This document shows, in pieces, positions 33,372 to 43,181 of a DNA stretch of 64,000 bases. The notes under the pieces were generated by a model, which worked only from the letters and a program-made list of their open reading frames with translations, was not told the DNA's origin and ran no database searches. The translations under genes and the position numbers were made by a program. The DNA is from Thermoanaerobaculia bacterium (GTDB lineage: Bacteria; Acidobacteriota; Thermoanaerobaculia; Multivoradales; Multivoraceae): assembly GCA_022826745.1 (NCBI GenBank), contig JAJDUI010000022.1:62001-126000 (forward strand), in the 5' to 3' direction. Positions within the stretch are counted from its first letter, which is position 1. Every line of letters begins with the position of its first letter.

Positions 33372-34370
33372 ATGAACGAGCAGGAAGCGGCCTGGCTGGC
33401 CCGAACCCGGGAAGAGCCGATCGATCCGGAGCAGGAGATCTGCGACCCCCACCACCACCTCTGGGACTACCCGGAGTCGCGGTACATGCTGGAGGAGCTC
33501 CACGGCGACACCGGAGCCGGCCACAACGTGACCTCGACCGTCTTCGTCGAGTGCGCCTCCGGCTACCGCGAGGACGGTCCCGAAGAGATGCGGGTCGTCG
33601 GCGAGACCGACTTCGTCCTCGAGGTGGCCGAACGCAGCGATGGCGGCGGCGCCTCGATCGCCGGCATCGTCAGTCACGCCAACATGCTCCTGGGCGCTCA
33701 GGCCAAGGCCGTCCTCGAAGCCCACATCGAGGCCGGGGGCGGCCGCTTCCGCGGCATCCGCCACTCCGCCGCCTACGACCCGAGCCCGGACATCCGCGTG
33801 TCCCACTCCAAGCCGCCGCCGAGCATGCTGCTGCGCTCCGACTTCCGGCGCGGCTTCGCCTGCCTCGGGCCGCTCGATCTCTCCTTCGACGCCTGGCTCT
33901 ACCACCCGCAGATCGATGAACTGACCGATCTCGCCCACGCCTTTCCCGACACCCGGATCATCCTGGACCACGTCGGCGGGCCTCTCGGCATCGGGCCGTA
34001 CAAGGGCCGCCGCCGCGAGGTCGAGGCCGCCTGGCGCAAGTCGATCACCGAGCTTGCCCGCTGCGAGAACGTCGTCGTCAAGCTCGGCGGGCTGCCGATG
34101 AAGATCTGCGGCCTCGGCTGGCACAAGCAGGAGGCGCCGCCGTCGTCCGCGGAGACCGCCGAGGCCCACCGCCCCTACTACCTCCACTGCATCGACCGCT
34201 TCGGAGTCGACCGCTGCATGTTCGAGTCGAACTTCCCGGTCGACCGCGCCGGCGGCGCCTACACGCTGCTCTGGAACTCCTTCCAGCGCATCGTGGCGGA
34301 CTTCTCCGACGACGAGAAGGCGGCCCTCTTCCGCGACACGGCCCGCCGCGTCTACCGCCTCGATCCCTGA
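33372..34370 (+). CDS. Amidohydrolase-2 family (lactonase/decarboxylase-like) TIM-barrel hydrolase
   Basis: A 332-residue protein; ATG 33372 is preferred, and an in-frame ATG at 33324 would nearly touch the upstream stop. The metal-binding start is CDPHHHLWD, with further family landmarks TVFVECASGY, FRGIRHSAAYD, IILDHVGGPLG, VVVKLGGL and CMFESNFPVDR, where the last Asp is catalytic. This is the 2-pyrone-4,6-dicarboxylate lactonase/amidohydrolase-2 type (PF04909). Such enzymes act in aromatic or sugar-acid catabolism. The enolase-superfamily gene two genes upstream would fit an acid-sugar route, but that link is inference. Confidence 0.85.
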   Translation: MNEQEAAWLARTREEPIDPEQEICDPHHHLWDYPESRYMLEELHGDTGAGHNVTSTVFVECASGYREDGPEEMRVVGETDFVLEVAERSDGGGASIAGIVSHANMLLGAQAKAVLEAHIEAGGGRFRGIRHSAAYDPSPDIRVSHSKPPPSMLLRSDFRRGFACLGPLDLSFDAWLYHPQIDELTDLAHAFPDTRIILDHVGGPLGIGPYKGRRREVEAAWRKSITELARCENVVVKLGGLPMKICGLGWHKQEAPPSSAETAEAHRPYYLHCIDRFGVDRCMFESNFPVDRAGGAYTLLWNSFQRIVADFSDDEKAALFRDTARRVYRLDP

Positions 34371-34396
34371 ACCGGAGTTTTCGTCCGGGCGTCCTC

Positions 34397-35446
34397 ATGC
34401 CTCGACTGGAGAAGACGCTCGACGAGGTGCGCCGCCTGCTCGCCGACGCGGGCGTCGCATCCGAGCTGCATGGCGACGGCGACTTCACGTGTCGCTCGGT
34501 CGCATCCCTCGAGCAGGCCGGGCCGGACCAACTGTCCTTCGCCAAGGACGAGCGGACGCTGAACGCCACGAACACCCGTGCCGGCGCGCTCCTCGTGCCG
34601 GCGGCAACGACCCGTCTGGCTGCCCACCAGATTGCCGTCGACGATCCCTTCGCCGCCTTCGTCGTCGTGCTTCGCCACATCGACCGGGAACGCCGCCGGG
34701 AAGACGCGGGCGTTCATCCGTCCGCCGTCGTCGCCGCCAGCGCCTCCCTCGGCGCCGACGTGTCCATAGGCGCCGGCGTCACGGTGCGTGACGGCGCCGC
34801 AGTCGGCGACCGCACCGTGCTCCACGCGAACGCCTGCGTCGGACCGCGGAGCCGCGTCGGCAGCGACTGCGTCCTGTTTCCCAACGTCGTCGTCATGGAG
34901 GACGTGACGATCGGCGACCGCGTCGTCGTTCACGGCGGCACGGTGATCGGCTGCGACGGCTACGGCTACCTTCAGCGCGACGGCCGGCACGTCAAGATCC
35001 CCCAGGTCGGCACCGTGACGATCGGCGACGACGTGGAGATCGGCTCCCAGGTCACGATCGACCGGGCGGCGCTCGACGCGACGGTGATCGGCCGCGGCTC
35101 CAAGCTCGGCGACCTGGTCCACATCGCCCACAACACGATCGTCGGCGAGCACTGCCTGATCCTGCCCCTGGCCAAGACGGCGGGCGGCGCCAGGCTCGGC
35201 GACGGCGTCGTCCTGGCCGGAGGCGCCGGCGCCGCGGACGGTGTGGTGGTCGGCGACGGCGCGATGCTCGGCGGCAACACGATCAGCTACCGCGACGTGC
35301 CGGCCGGCGCCGTCCTGTACGGCGATCCAGCCCGGCCCAAGTCGCGGCAGTTGCGTATCGAGGCGGTGTTGAACCGCCTGCCGCAGATGGAGCGCGACCT
35401 CCGCGCGCTGCTGCGACGCATGGAACGCCGGAGCGAGACGGAATGA
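34397..35446 (+). CDS. lpxD: UDP-3-O-acylglucosamine N-acyltransferase LpxD
   Basis: Adds the N-linked acyl chain in lipid A synthesis. The 349-residue protein has the LpxD uridine-binding N-domain (CRSVASLEQAGPDQLSFAKDE), a long left-handed beta-helix of hexapeptide repeats (HPSAVVAASASLGADVSIGA, VGDRTVLHANACVG), the catalytic-His region LVHIAHNTIVGEHC and a C-terminal helix (RLPQMERDLRALLRRME). Length fits LpxD (about 340). It is not beside lpxA, fabZ or bamA as in many genomes; instead it precedes an acyl-CoA carboxyltransferase by 10 bp. Confidence 0.92.
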   Translation: MPRLEKTLDEVRRLLADAGVASELHGDGDFTCRSVASLEQAGPDQLSFAKDERTLNATNTRAGALLVPAATTRLAAHQIAVDDPFAAFVVVLRHIDRERRREDAGVHPSAVVAASASLGADVSIGAGVTVRDGAAVGDRTVLHANACVGPRSRVGSDCVLFPNVVVMEDVTIGDRVVVHGGTVIGCDGYGYLQRDGRHVKIPQVGTVTIGDDVEIGSQVTIDRAALDATVIGRGSKLGDLVHIAHNTIVGEHCLILPLAKTAGGARLGDGVVLAGGAGAADGVVVGDGAMLGGNTISYRDVPAGAVLYGDPARPKSRQLRIEAVLNRLPQMERDLRALLRRMERRSETE

Positions 35447-35456
35447 GGAGGACGAC

Positions 35457-37016
35457 GTGAGCTGGCGGTCCGAGATCGATGAACTGAAGCGTCGCCGTGA
35501 ACTGGCGCGGGAGATGGGAGGCGCGGACAAGGTCGAACGCCAGCACCACTTCGGCAAGCTGACCATCCGCGAACGCATCGACGCGATGATCGACGCCGGC
35601 AGCTTCCACGAGATCGGCGAGATCGCCGGTCGCGCCGAGTACACGGAGGACGGCGAACTCGTGTCCTTCCGGCCTTCGAACTTCGTCTTCGGCGTCGGGG
35701 AGATCGACGGCCGTCCGGCCATCGTCTCCGGCGACGACTTCACGGTGCGCGGCGGTTCGGCCGACGCCTCGATCCCCGCCAAGCGGACGCGGTCGGAAGG
35801 TCTGGCGCTCGAAATGAAGCTCCCCCACGTACGCCTGGTCGACGGCATGGGCGGCGGCGGCTCGGTCAAGACGATCGAGATGGCGGGCCGCACCTACATA
35901 CCCGAGCTTCGAAGCTGGGAAGTCGTCGTGCGGCACCTGGCGGTCGCTCCATCCGTGTCCCTGGCGCTCGGCTCGGTCGCCGGCATCGGCGCCGCCCGGG
36001 TCTGCACCGCCCACTACTCGGTCATCGTCCGCGACACGGCCCAGATGATGATCGCCGGCCCGGCCCTGGTCGAATGGGCCGGCGGCGGCACAGTGCCCAA
36101 GGAAGAACTCGGACACGCCCGCATCCACACCGCGAACGGAGCGATCGACGACGCGGTGGACACCGAGGCCGAGGCGTTCGACCGCGCCCGCCGGTTCCTC
36201 TCCTACCTGCCGACCAACGTCGATCAGCTGCCGCCGCGGCTTCCCGAATCGGAGCGCGGCGACGACCCGGAGCGCCGCGATCCGGACCTGCTCGACTTCG
36301 TGCCGCGCGACCCGAAGCGCACCTACCGGATGCGCGAACTGCTCGGCCGGATCGTCGACCGTGGCTCCTTCTTCGAGATCGGCCGCGACTGGGGCCGGTC
36401 GATCATCACCGGCCTGGCGCGCCTGGACGGCTGGCCGATCGCGATCTTCGCCGAGGACGTGAACGTCTACGGCGGCGGCTGGGACGCCGACTCCTGCCGC
36501 AAGCTCTCCCGGCTGATCGACCTGGCATCGACCTTCCACCTGCCGCTGCTCCACCTCGAGGACTGTCCCGGCTTCCTGATCGGCCGCGAGTCCGAACACA
36601 CCGCCACGATCCGTTTCGGCTCCCAGGTCCTGGCGGCGCTGGGACAGTGCACGACGCCCTTCTGCTGCGTGGTGATCCGAAAGGCCTTCGGCGTCGCCGG
36701 CGGCGCCAACCACAAGCCGGGCAGCCACCATTTCCGCTACGCCTGGCCCTCAGGCGACTGGGGTTCGCTGCCGATCGAAGGCGGCATCGAGGTCGCCTAC
36801 AAGGCGGAACTCGCCGAAGCCGAGGACTACGACGCCCACCTGAAGCGGATCAAGGAACGCCTGAACCGCGTTCGCTCGCCGTTCCGCTCGGCCGAGTACT
36901 TCGAGATCGAGGAGATCATCGACCCGCGCGACACGCGGCCGATCCTCTGCCGCTGGGCCAACCTGGTCGCGGAGTCGGTGCCGGTCGGCCGGCAGGCCTT
37001 CACTTACCGGCCCTGA
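35457..37016 (+). CDS. Acyl-CoA carboxylase carboxyltransferase subunit
   Basis: A 519-residue protein of the PccB/AccD5 type, starting at GTG 35457 with GAGGAG at 35445-35450. Both crotonase-like halves are present: RQHHFGKLTIRERIDAMIDAGSFHEIG and GGSADASIPAKRTRSEGLALEM in the N-half; RELLGRIVDRGSFFEIGRDWG and LLHLEDCPGFLIGRESEH, IRKAFGVAGGANH in the C-half. It should transfer carboxyl from biotin to an acyl-CoA. The biotin carboxylase/BCCP partner is not in the window. The EDCPGFLIG element replaces the DVPGFLPG common in propionyl-CoA carboxylases, so substrate specificity is uncertain. Confidence 0.88.
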   Translation: MSWRSEIDELKRRRELAREMGGADKVERQHHFGKLTIRERIDAMIDAGSFHEIGEIAGRAEYTEDGELVSFRPSNFVFGVGEIDGRPAIVSGDDFTVRGGSADASIPAKRTRSEGLALEMKLPHVRLVDGMGGGGSVKTIEMAGRTYIPELRSWEVVVRHLAVAPSVSLALGSVAGIGAARVCTAHYSVIVRDTAQMMIAGPALVEWAGGGTVPKEELGHARIHTANGAIDDAVDTEAEAFDRARRFLSYLPTNVDQLPPRLPESERGDDPERRDPDLLDFVPRDPKRTYRMRELLGRIVDRGSFFEIGRDWGRSIITGLARLDGWPIAIFAEDVNVYGGGWDADSCRKLSRLIDLASTFHLPLLHLEDCPGFLIGRESEHTATIRFGSQVLAALGQCTTPFCCVVIRKAFGVAGGANHKPGSHHFRYAWPSGDWGSLPIEGGIEVAYKAELAEAEDYDAHLKRIKERLNRVRSPFRSAEYFEIEEIIDPRDTRPILCRWANLVAESVPVGRQAFTYRP

Positions 37017-37060
37017 GCGGGAGGCATACACTAGGACGCCCTGCCCCGGGGCGACCCACC

Positions 37061-39718
37061 GTGCGCAGCCGCGTCCTCATCCGAGCCTTCCTCATCGCAG
37101 CCGTCGCGCTGTTCCTCGCCGGCGGCACGGCATCGGCCGCCAAGAAGAAGCGGCCACCCTGCGAGGACGGACGCCAACCCGCGGTCGAGAACCTGCCGCC
37201 CCAGCACCGGCAATGGACCGAGGAAGTCGCCCTGCTGCTCAGCGACGAGGAGATCCAGTCCTTCCTCTGCCTGTCCCAGGACTACCAGCGGGACGCCTTC
37301 ATCGCCGAGTTCTGGAAGGCGCGCGACCCCTATCCCGACACGGCGCGCAACGAGTTCCGGGAGCACTGGAGCGAGCGGCTGTCCATGGTCCGCCAGTTGT
37401 TCGAGAACACGGACGACGAGCGGGCGCGTTACTACCTGCTGAACGGGCCGCCCGGCGTCCACGTGGAGATCTGTCCCCGGCGCTCGGCGACGAGCATCGA
37501 GGCCTGGTTCTACGGCTTCCAGGACCTGAGCGAGGTGATGGGCGCGATCTTCTCCCGACGGCTCCGGCCGGACCAGTACGCGGTCATCTTCTACCGGCGG
37601 CTCGGCGTCGGCCCCTGGCGGGCGTGGTATCCGAGCGAAGAGCTCAGCATCTCGGCCCTCCAGCCGGGCGGGCGGCTCGACCTGCCGGGCGGCGGCATCG
37701 GCGGTCTCCGCAGGGAGGACCTCGGCGCCGGCTGCAAGGAGGAGGAGCTCGGGTACGCGCTCCGGATCATTCAGATCCTGAATGACTGGGGCGGCATGCT
37801 CGGCTTCTTCTACGAGCGGATGATCGGCGAGAAACTGGAACCGATCGAAGCGCCGTCCGACGAGTGGCTGCGCACGTTCGAGTCCTATTCGACCGACCTG
37901 CCGTCCGGCGCGCCGGAACTGGCCGCCGCGCTCGACGTCTCCTTCCCGGGCCGCAAGGAGAGCCGGACCGTGGTCCAGACCCTGGTTCAGGTCGAACCGG
38001 AGGGCGCCACCCTCGCCGACCTCGCCGGCGCCCGCTCCTACGCCTTCGAGCTGATCGGGGAGGTCCTGCGGGCGGACGCGGACACCGGCGCGGACCGGCT
38101 GTTCGAGAGCTTCCGCTACCGCTTCGAGTTCCCGGTCGAAGGCGGCGAGGCGACCGTCGAGACGCAACCGGCCATGCCCCTCGTCGCTCAGCGCTACCTG
38201 CGCCCCGGCGAGTACAAGCTGATCCTGCGCGTCGACGACCTGAACGGCGACGCGGTGTGGCGTCACGCGGAACCGCTCGAGGTGCCGAGAGTCGAAGCGG
38301 CCGCGGGCTGGACGGAGGCCGACCTGGAGCCGATCTTCGCCGAGGCGAACCGCTCTCTTGCCTCCGGGGAGCCGACGATCCGGATCATCCCGCCGGGTGG
38401 AGAACTCGTCTCCGGTTACTTGCGCTTCGATACGGCCGTCACCGGCCCGGTCGACAGGGTGCGCTTCACCCTCGACGACAAGGACCTGTTCACGACCAGG
38501 CGAGCGCCCTACAGCGTCGACGTCCGGCTGGGCGAACTCCCCCGCAGCCAGATGCTGCGCGCGATCGCCTACGACGCCGAACGCAACCAGATCGCCAGCG
38601 ACTCCTACCTGATCAACGGTTCTCCTCACCGCTTCGACGTCCGCATCATCGAACCGATCCCGGGCCACGACTACAGCAACAGCCTTCGCATGCGGGCCCA
38701 CGTCACCGTCCCCGAGGGTCGCAGCCTGGAGGAGCTCCAGGTCTTTCGCAACGCCGACCAGGTGGCCACGCTCTACGAGGAGCCCTTCACCGTCCCGATC
38801 GAACTGCCCGGCGGGAGGGAACTCACGATCATCCGGATCGTGGGCAAGCTGCTCGACGCCGAAGGGCCGGCGGCCTTCGTCGAGGACACGGCGATCATCA
38901 ACGGACCGGCGACCCTCGAGGAAGTGCAGGTCGACTTCGTCGAGCTCTACACGACGGTCGACGACCGCGACCGGCGGCCGCTGCTCGACCTCGGCCAGGA
39001 CGCCTTCCAGGTGCTGGAAGACGGCGTGCCCCAGGAGATCCTCCGCTTCGAACGGGTCGACGACACGCCGCTGGTGGGCACCATCCTGCTCGACGTCTCG
39101 GCCTCGATGGAGGAACGCCTCGCGGAGTCCGTCAAGGCCGCCGCCGACTTCTTCCAGCAGGTGATCACCGAGCGCGACGAACTCTCCATCGTCACCTTCA
39201 ACGACCGGCCGCACCTCGCATCGCCTTTCACCCGCGACCGGATCGAGTTCGCCAAGGGCCTGATGGGGCTCCGCGCCGAGCGCGGCACGGCGCTCTACGA
39301 CAGCCTCATCTTCACCCTGTACCACCTGAACGGACTGCCCGGCCAGCGCGCCGTGCTGCTGCTCTCGGACGGCGTCGACGAACACAGCCGCTACGACCTC
39401 GACGACGCCCTGGAGTACGCCCGCCGCTCGGAAGCCGCCATCTACGCGATCGGCCTGGCCCTCCCCAGGAAGGCGAAGGAGAGCCCGAAGAAGGTACTGG
39501 AACAGTTGGCTCTGGAGACCGGCGGTCGCGCCTTCTTCGTGGAGAGCACGAGCGAACTCGCCGCCGTGTACGACCAGATCGGCCTCGAACTGCGCTCGAA
39601 GTACTTCCTCGCCTACCAGTCCTCGAGCACCGCTCCCTCGGACGCGTTCCGCCGGGTCGAAGTGGTGGTCGACGAGAGAGGCGCCAGGGCGCGGACGATC
39701 CGCGGTTACTACCCGTAG
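37061..39718 (+). CDS. Secreted GWxTD-domain and VWA-domain fusion protein
   Basis: An 885-residue protein from GTG 37061 with a signal peptide (VLIRAFLIAAVALFLAGGTASA). An N-terminal GWxTD domain (LLLSDEEIQSFLCL, DAFIAEFWKARDPYPDT, RYYLLNGPPG) is followed by an Ig-like module (IRIIPPGGELVSGYLRF, at about residue 440) related to that in the 0-6 kb VWA paralogs. A C-terminal VWA domain has MIDAS DVSAS at 678-682, then GTALYDS and LLLSDGVDEHS. GWxTD domains are common in Acidobacteria and Gemmatimonadetes with no settled function. This is the fourth VWA protein of the window. The following tag start overlaps its stop by one base. Confidence 0.87.
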   Translation: MRSRVLIRAFLIAAVALFLAGGTASAAKKKRPPCEDGRQPAVENLPPQHRQWTEEVALLLSDEEIQSFLCLSQDYQRDAFIAEFWKARDPYPDTARNEFREHWSERLSMVRQLFENTDDERARYYLLNGPPGVHVEICPRRSATSIEAWFYGFQDLSEVMGAIFSRRLRPDQYAVIFYRRLGVGPWRAWYPSEELSISALQPGGRLDLPGGGIGGLRREDLGAGCKEEELGYALRIIQILNDWGGMLGFFYERMIGEKLEPIEAPSDEWLRTFESYSTDLPSGAPELAAALDVSFPGRKESRTVVQTLVQVEPEGATLADLAGARSYAFELIGEVLRADADTGADRLFESFRYRFEFPVEGGEATVETQPAMPLVAQRYLRPGEYKLILRVDDLNGDAVWRHAEPLEVPRVEAAAGWTEADLEPIFAEANRSLASGEPTIRIIPPGGELVSGYLRFDTAVTGPVDRVRFTLDDKDLFTTRRAPYSVDVRLGELPRSQMLRAIAYDAERNQIASDSYLINGSPHRFDVRIIEPIPGHDYSNSLRMRAHVTVPEGRSLEELQVFRNADQVATLYEEPFTVPIELPGGRELTIIRIVGKLLDAEGPAAFVEDTAIINGPATLEEVQVDFVELYTTVDDRDRRPLLDLGQDAFQVLEDGVPQEILRFERVDDTPLVGTILLDVSASMEERLAESVKAAADFFQQVITERDELSIVTFNDRPHLASPFTRDRIEFAKGLMGLRAERGTALYDSLIFTLYHLNGLPGQRAVLLLSDGVDEHSRYDLDDALEYARRSEAAIYAIGLALPRKAKESPKKVLEQLALETGGRAFFVESTSELAAVYDQIGLELRSKYFLAYQSSSTAPSDAFRRVEVVVDERGARARTIRGYYP

Positions 39719-40308
39719 TGACGGGGCGTACACGCTGCGGCTGGGTCAACGACGACCCGCTCTACATCGCTTACCACGACGAGGAGTGGGGCGTTCCGCT
39801 CCACGACGACCGCCGGCTCTTCGAGATGCTGGTCCTGGAGGGGGCCCAGGCCGGGCTGAGCTGGTACACGATCCTCAAGAAGCGTGACGGGTACCGCCGC
39901 GCGTTCGACGCCTTCGACCCGGAGCGCGTCGCCCGCTACGACGAGAAGAAGGTCGCGTCGCTCCTGCAGGATCCCGGCATCGTCCGCAACCGCCTCAAGG
40001 TGAAGGCAGCGATCGGCAACGCGCGGGCCTGGCTGGACCTCCGAGAATCGGGCTTGGCGTTCTCGGACTTCCTGTGGCACTTCACCGGCGGCAAGCCCGT
40101 CGTCAACGCCTGGCGCCGGCTCGAGGACATTCCCGCGGCGACCCCGGCCTCCGAGGCAATGAGCAAGGCGCTCAAGAAGCTCGGATTCCGCTTCGTCGGC
40201 CCGACGATCTGCTATGCCTTCATGCAGGCGGTCGGGATGGTGAACGACCACACGACGACGTGCTTTAGATGGAAAGAATGCAAGGCGCTCGCGGAAGATC
40301 CTCGCTGA
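39718..40308 (+). CDS. tag: DNA-3-methyladenine glycosylase I
   Basis: Removes 3-methyladenine from alkylated DNA in base-excision repair. The 196-residue protein has all Tag landmarks: TRCGWV...YHDEEWGVP with the first zinc-binding Cys and His, LEGAQAGLSWYTILKKR with the catalytic acidic residue, and DHTTTCFRWKEC with the remaining zinc ligands. The GTG start at 39718 shares its G with the upstream stop, and the frame is open far upstream only because of high GC. It overlaps the next gene by 40 bp. Confidence 0.92.
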   Translation: MTGRTRCGWVNDDPLYIAYHDEEWGVPLHDDRRLFEMLVLEGAQAGLSWYTILKKRDGYRRAFDAFDPERVARYDEKKVASLLQDPGIVRNRLKVKAAIGNARAWLDLRESGLAFSDFLWHFTGGKPVVNAWRRLEDIPAATPASEAMSKALKKLGFRFVGPTICYAFMQAVGMVNDHTTTCFRWKECKALAEDPR

Positions 40309-41555
40309 GCGTGCCGACGGCGCTCGGCGCGGCGCTGGTCCTGTCCGCGCTTACCGCCGCCTACGCCGGTGACTGGCCGCAGTTCCGGGGTCCGACCGGG
40401 CAAGGGCACGCGCCGGACGCGTCGGTTCCGCTCACCTGGAGTGAGACGGAGAACGTCGCGTGGAAGACCGCTGTCCCCGGGCGCGGGTGGTCGTCGCCCA
40501 TCATCGGCGGCAACCTGGTCTGGCTAACGACGGCGGTGACCGATCACGCGACGGGTACTTCGCTCCGGTTGCTCGCCTACGACACGGGCACGGGGAAGCT
40601 GGAGACCGACGCTGAGGTCTTCTTCATCGACAACACGACCCTCCTGAACCAGAAGAACAGCTTCGCCTCGCCGACGCCCGTCATCGATCCTGACGGCGAG
40701 CGCATCTACGTCCACTTCGGCGCTCAGGGCACGGCGGCGGTCGCTGCGAGCGGCGACTCGGCCGGCGAGCTTCTCTGGCGAACCCGCTTCCCCTACACGT
40801 CGCAGCACGGGAACGGCGGGTCGCCGATCCTCCACGACGGGGCGCTGATCGTCAGTATCGACGGCTACGACACGGCGTTCCTGGTCGCCCTGGACGCCCG
40901 GACGGGCGAGGAACGCTGGCGCTCGGTCCGACCCGCTCCCATCTCGCAGGCCTACTCGACCCCGCTCGCCATCGAGGTCGGGAACACTTCGCAGATCGTC
41001 AACGTCAGCGCCTTCCGCGCCTCCGCCCACGAGCCGGCTGCCGGCCGCGAGATCTGGCGGGTCGAGTATCCGGGCGGCTTCTCCAACGTCTCTCGTCCGG
41101 TCTACGGCCACGGGCTCGTCTACCTTTCGACCGGCTTCAACGAGCCGGTCCTGCTCGCGGTCCGGCCCACTGGCAAGGGCAACGTCACGGACTCGGAGAT
41201 CGCCTGGCGGCTTCGTCGCGGTGCCCCGCTCACCGTGTCGCCGATCCTGGTGGGCAACGAGCTGTACACCGTCACGGACTCCGGCATCGCCACCTGCATC
41301 GACGCCTTGACCGGCGAAATTCACTGGCAACACCGGCTCGGCGGCAACCACTCCGCTTCGCCGGTCTTCGCCGGAGGCTGGATCTACTTCCAGAACGAGG
41401 AAGGCGTGACCACTGTGATCGCGCCCGGTACCGAGTTCAAGCAAGCGGCACACAACGAGCTGGACGGTTCCACCCTCGCGTCCATCGCCGTCTCGAACGA
41501 CGCCTTCTTCGTCCGGACCGGTACGCACCTCTACCGGATCGAAGAAACCCCGTAG
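40269..41555 (+). CDS. PQQ-like beta-propeller repeat protein, secreted
   Basis: A 428-residue protein with a signal peptide (LGAALVLSALTAAYAG) and mature start DWPQFRGPTGQGHAP, a signature of the PQQ-like/BamB-type outer-membrane beta-propeller proteins common in Planctomycetes and Acidobacteria. Blades are visible as LLAYDTGTGKLE, LVALDARTGEERWRS, TCIDALTGEIHWQH. No catalytic loop of quinoprotein dehydrogenases (H-x-x-WDYD) is present, so enzymatic PQQ use is unlikely. The start is uncertain: ATG 40269 or 40278, both inside the end of tag, neither with a good ribosome site. Confidence 0.78.
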   Translation: MERMQGARGRSSLSVPTALGAALVLSALTAAYAGDWPQFRGPTGQGHAPDASVPLTWSETENVAWKTAVPGRGWSSPIIGGNLVWLTTAVTDHATGTSLRLLAYDTGTGKLETDAEVFFIDNTTLLNQKNSFASPTPVIDPDGERIYVHFGAQGTAAVAASGDSAGELLWRTRFPYTSQHGNGGSPILHDGALIVSIDGYDTAFLVALDARTGEERWRSVRPAPISQAYSTPLAIEVGNTSQIVNVSAFRASAHEPAAGREIWRVEYPGGFSNVSRPVYGHGLVYLSTGFNEPVLLAVRPTGKGNVTDSEIAWRLRRGAPLTVSPILVGNELYTVTDSGIATCIDALTGEIHWQHRLGGNHSASPVFAGGWIYFQNEEGVTTVIAPGTEFKQAAHNELDGSTLASIAVSNDAFFVRTGTHLYRIEETP

Positions 41556-41626
41556 GGCGTCCGCGACCTGCAACCTGAAGCGCTTCGAGCGCGTCTACGA
41601 TTCGAGAACCCAAAGAGGAGCGCCCC

Positions 41627-43072
41627 ATGATCGCAATCCGAATCCGCCGGATCGTAGAGACGGCCGTCCCTGTCGCACTCGCAGCGGTGCTGGCTACCGT
41701 GATGCCGCTCGCGGCCCAGACCGTCGACGCCGCGGGCCACTGGGAAGGTTCGATCGAGACTCCTGGCCAGGCGCTCGTCGTCATGGTGGACCTGGCCGAG
41801 GAGGATGGTGCCTGGACGGGGACGATCGACATCCCCGCCCAGGGCGCCAACGGCCTGCCGCTATCGGACGTCAGCGTGGACGGCGAGACGGTCAGGTTCA
41901 CGATCCAGGGCGTGCCGGGCGAGCCGACCTTCGAGGGCACGCTGGCCGGCGGGGAGATCTCGGGCGAGTTCAGCCAGGGCCCGGACCGGCTCCCGTTCAG
42001 ACTCGGCCGGGAAGCGGTCGAGGTCGAGGCGCCCCCGCGGCCCCAGGAGCCGGAGCCACCCTTCCCGTACGACGCCGAGGAAGTCGAGTACACAGCCCGG
42101 GACGTGAAGATCGCCGGCACCCTGACCCTGCCGCCGGGCGACGGCAAGGTCCCGGCGGCGCTGCTGATCAGCGGCAGCGGCGCCCTGAACCGGGATCTCG
42201 AACTCGCCGGCCACAAGCCTTTCCTCGTGCTCGCGGATCACCTGACCCGGCTCGGCATCGCGGTCCTGCGGGTCGACGACCGCGGCATCGGCGGTTCAAC
42301 CGGCAGCACCTGGCAGTCGACATCCCGGGACAAGGCGAACGACGTTCTCTTCGGCGTGCGTTTCCTGCGCCGTCACGACCGGATCGACCCGGAGCGCGTC
42401 GGCTTGATCGGCATCTCCGAGGGCGGTCTCGTGGCCCCGCTGGCGCTCAACCGGGTCGAGCCCGGCACGATCGCGTACGCCGTGCTGCTGGCCGGGCCGG
42501 GAGTACCCGGCGGCGACCTGCTGCGCCAGCAGCTCCGGCGAATCGCGGCGGCAAACGGCGCACCGGCGGAGATGATCGAGGAACTCGCCGCCCTTCAGGA
42601 CAGGGGACTTGAGATCATCGCCTCCGACATGCCTCCCGCCGCGGCGGAAGCCGCTCTGCGAGAGGTTGCGAAGGAGCAGATGGCGGCCTCGCCCGAGACC
42701 GCCCAGCTCAGCGGCGAGGACCTGGAAACCGCCCTGTCGGCCGCGGTCGAAACGAACCTCAGTCCCTGGTTCCGCTTCTTCATCCGCTACGACCCGCGGC
42801 CCGCCCTGGGCGGGCTCGCCGTGCCGACGCTGGCCCTGTTCGGCGGCAAGGACACCCAGGTAGACGCGGATCAGAACCAGTCCGCCATGGAAGCCGCGTT
42901 CGCCGGCTCCGGCAACCGGGACATCACCGTGCGCCGCTTTCCCGAGATGAACCACCTGTTCCAGACCGCGGGCACCGGCTCTCCCGTCGAGTACGCGCAG
43001 ATCGAAGAGACGATGGCTCCCGAAGTTCTCGATCTGATTGGAAGCTGGATCGCCGAGCGCTTCGTCGACTGA
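41627..43072 (+). CDS. Secreted alpha/beta hydrolase (serine hydrolase)
   Basis: A 481-residue protein with ATG 41627 behind AGAGGAG and a signal peptide (VALAAVLATVMPLAAQ). Residues 30-135 form a beta-barrel domain (GHWEGSIETPGQALVVMVDLAE, IDIPAQG) typical of secreted hydrolases. The catalytic domain has oxyanion loop LISGSGALNRD, nucleophile GISEG with Ser264, Asp in LFGGKDTQV and His in MNHLF. This resembles bacterial peptidase-S9/dienelactone-like hydrolases and is probably an esterase or peptidase of the periplasm. No close operon partner is seen. Confidence 0.85.
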   Translation: MIAIRIRRIVETAVPVALAAVLATVMPLAAQTVDAAGHWEGSIETPGQALVVMVDLAEEDGAWTGTIDIPAQGANGLPLSDVSVDGETVRFTIQGVPGEPTFEGTLAGGEISGEFSQGPDRLPFRLGREAVEVEAPPRPQEPEPPFPYDAEEVEYTARDVKIAGTLTLPPGDGKVPAALLISGSGALNRDLELAGHKPFLVLADHLTRLGIAVLRVDDRGIGGSTGSTWQSTSRDKANDVLFGVRFLRRHDRIDPERVGLIGISEGGLVAPLALNRVEPGTIAYAVLLAGPGVPGGDLLRQQLRRIAAANGAPAEMIEELAALQDRGLEIIASDMPPAAAEAALREVAKEQMAASPETAQLSGEDLETALSAAVETNLSPWFRFFIRYDPRPALGGLAVPTLALFGGKDTQVDADQNQSAMEAAFAGSGNRDITVRRFPEMNHLFQTAGTGSPVEYAQIEETMAPEVLDLIGSWIAERFVD

Positions 43073-43181
43073 GTCGCCGCCGCGATCGAGAGACCCCGAA
43101 CGACCGGCCGGTCGAATAGACTCCCGATCCGTTGGCGGTGGCAGTTGGCCGACGCCGAAACGACGACACGAACGGTCCGGA

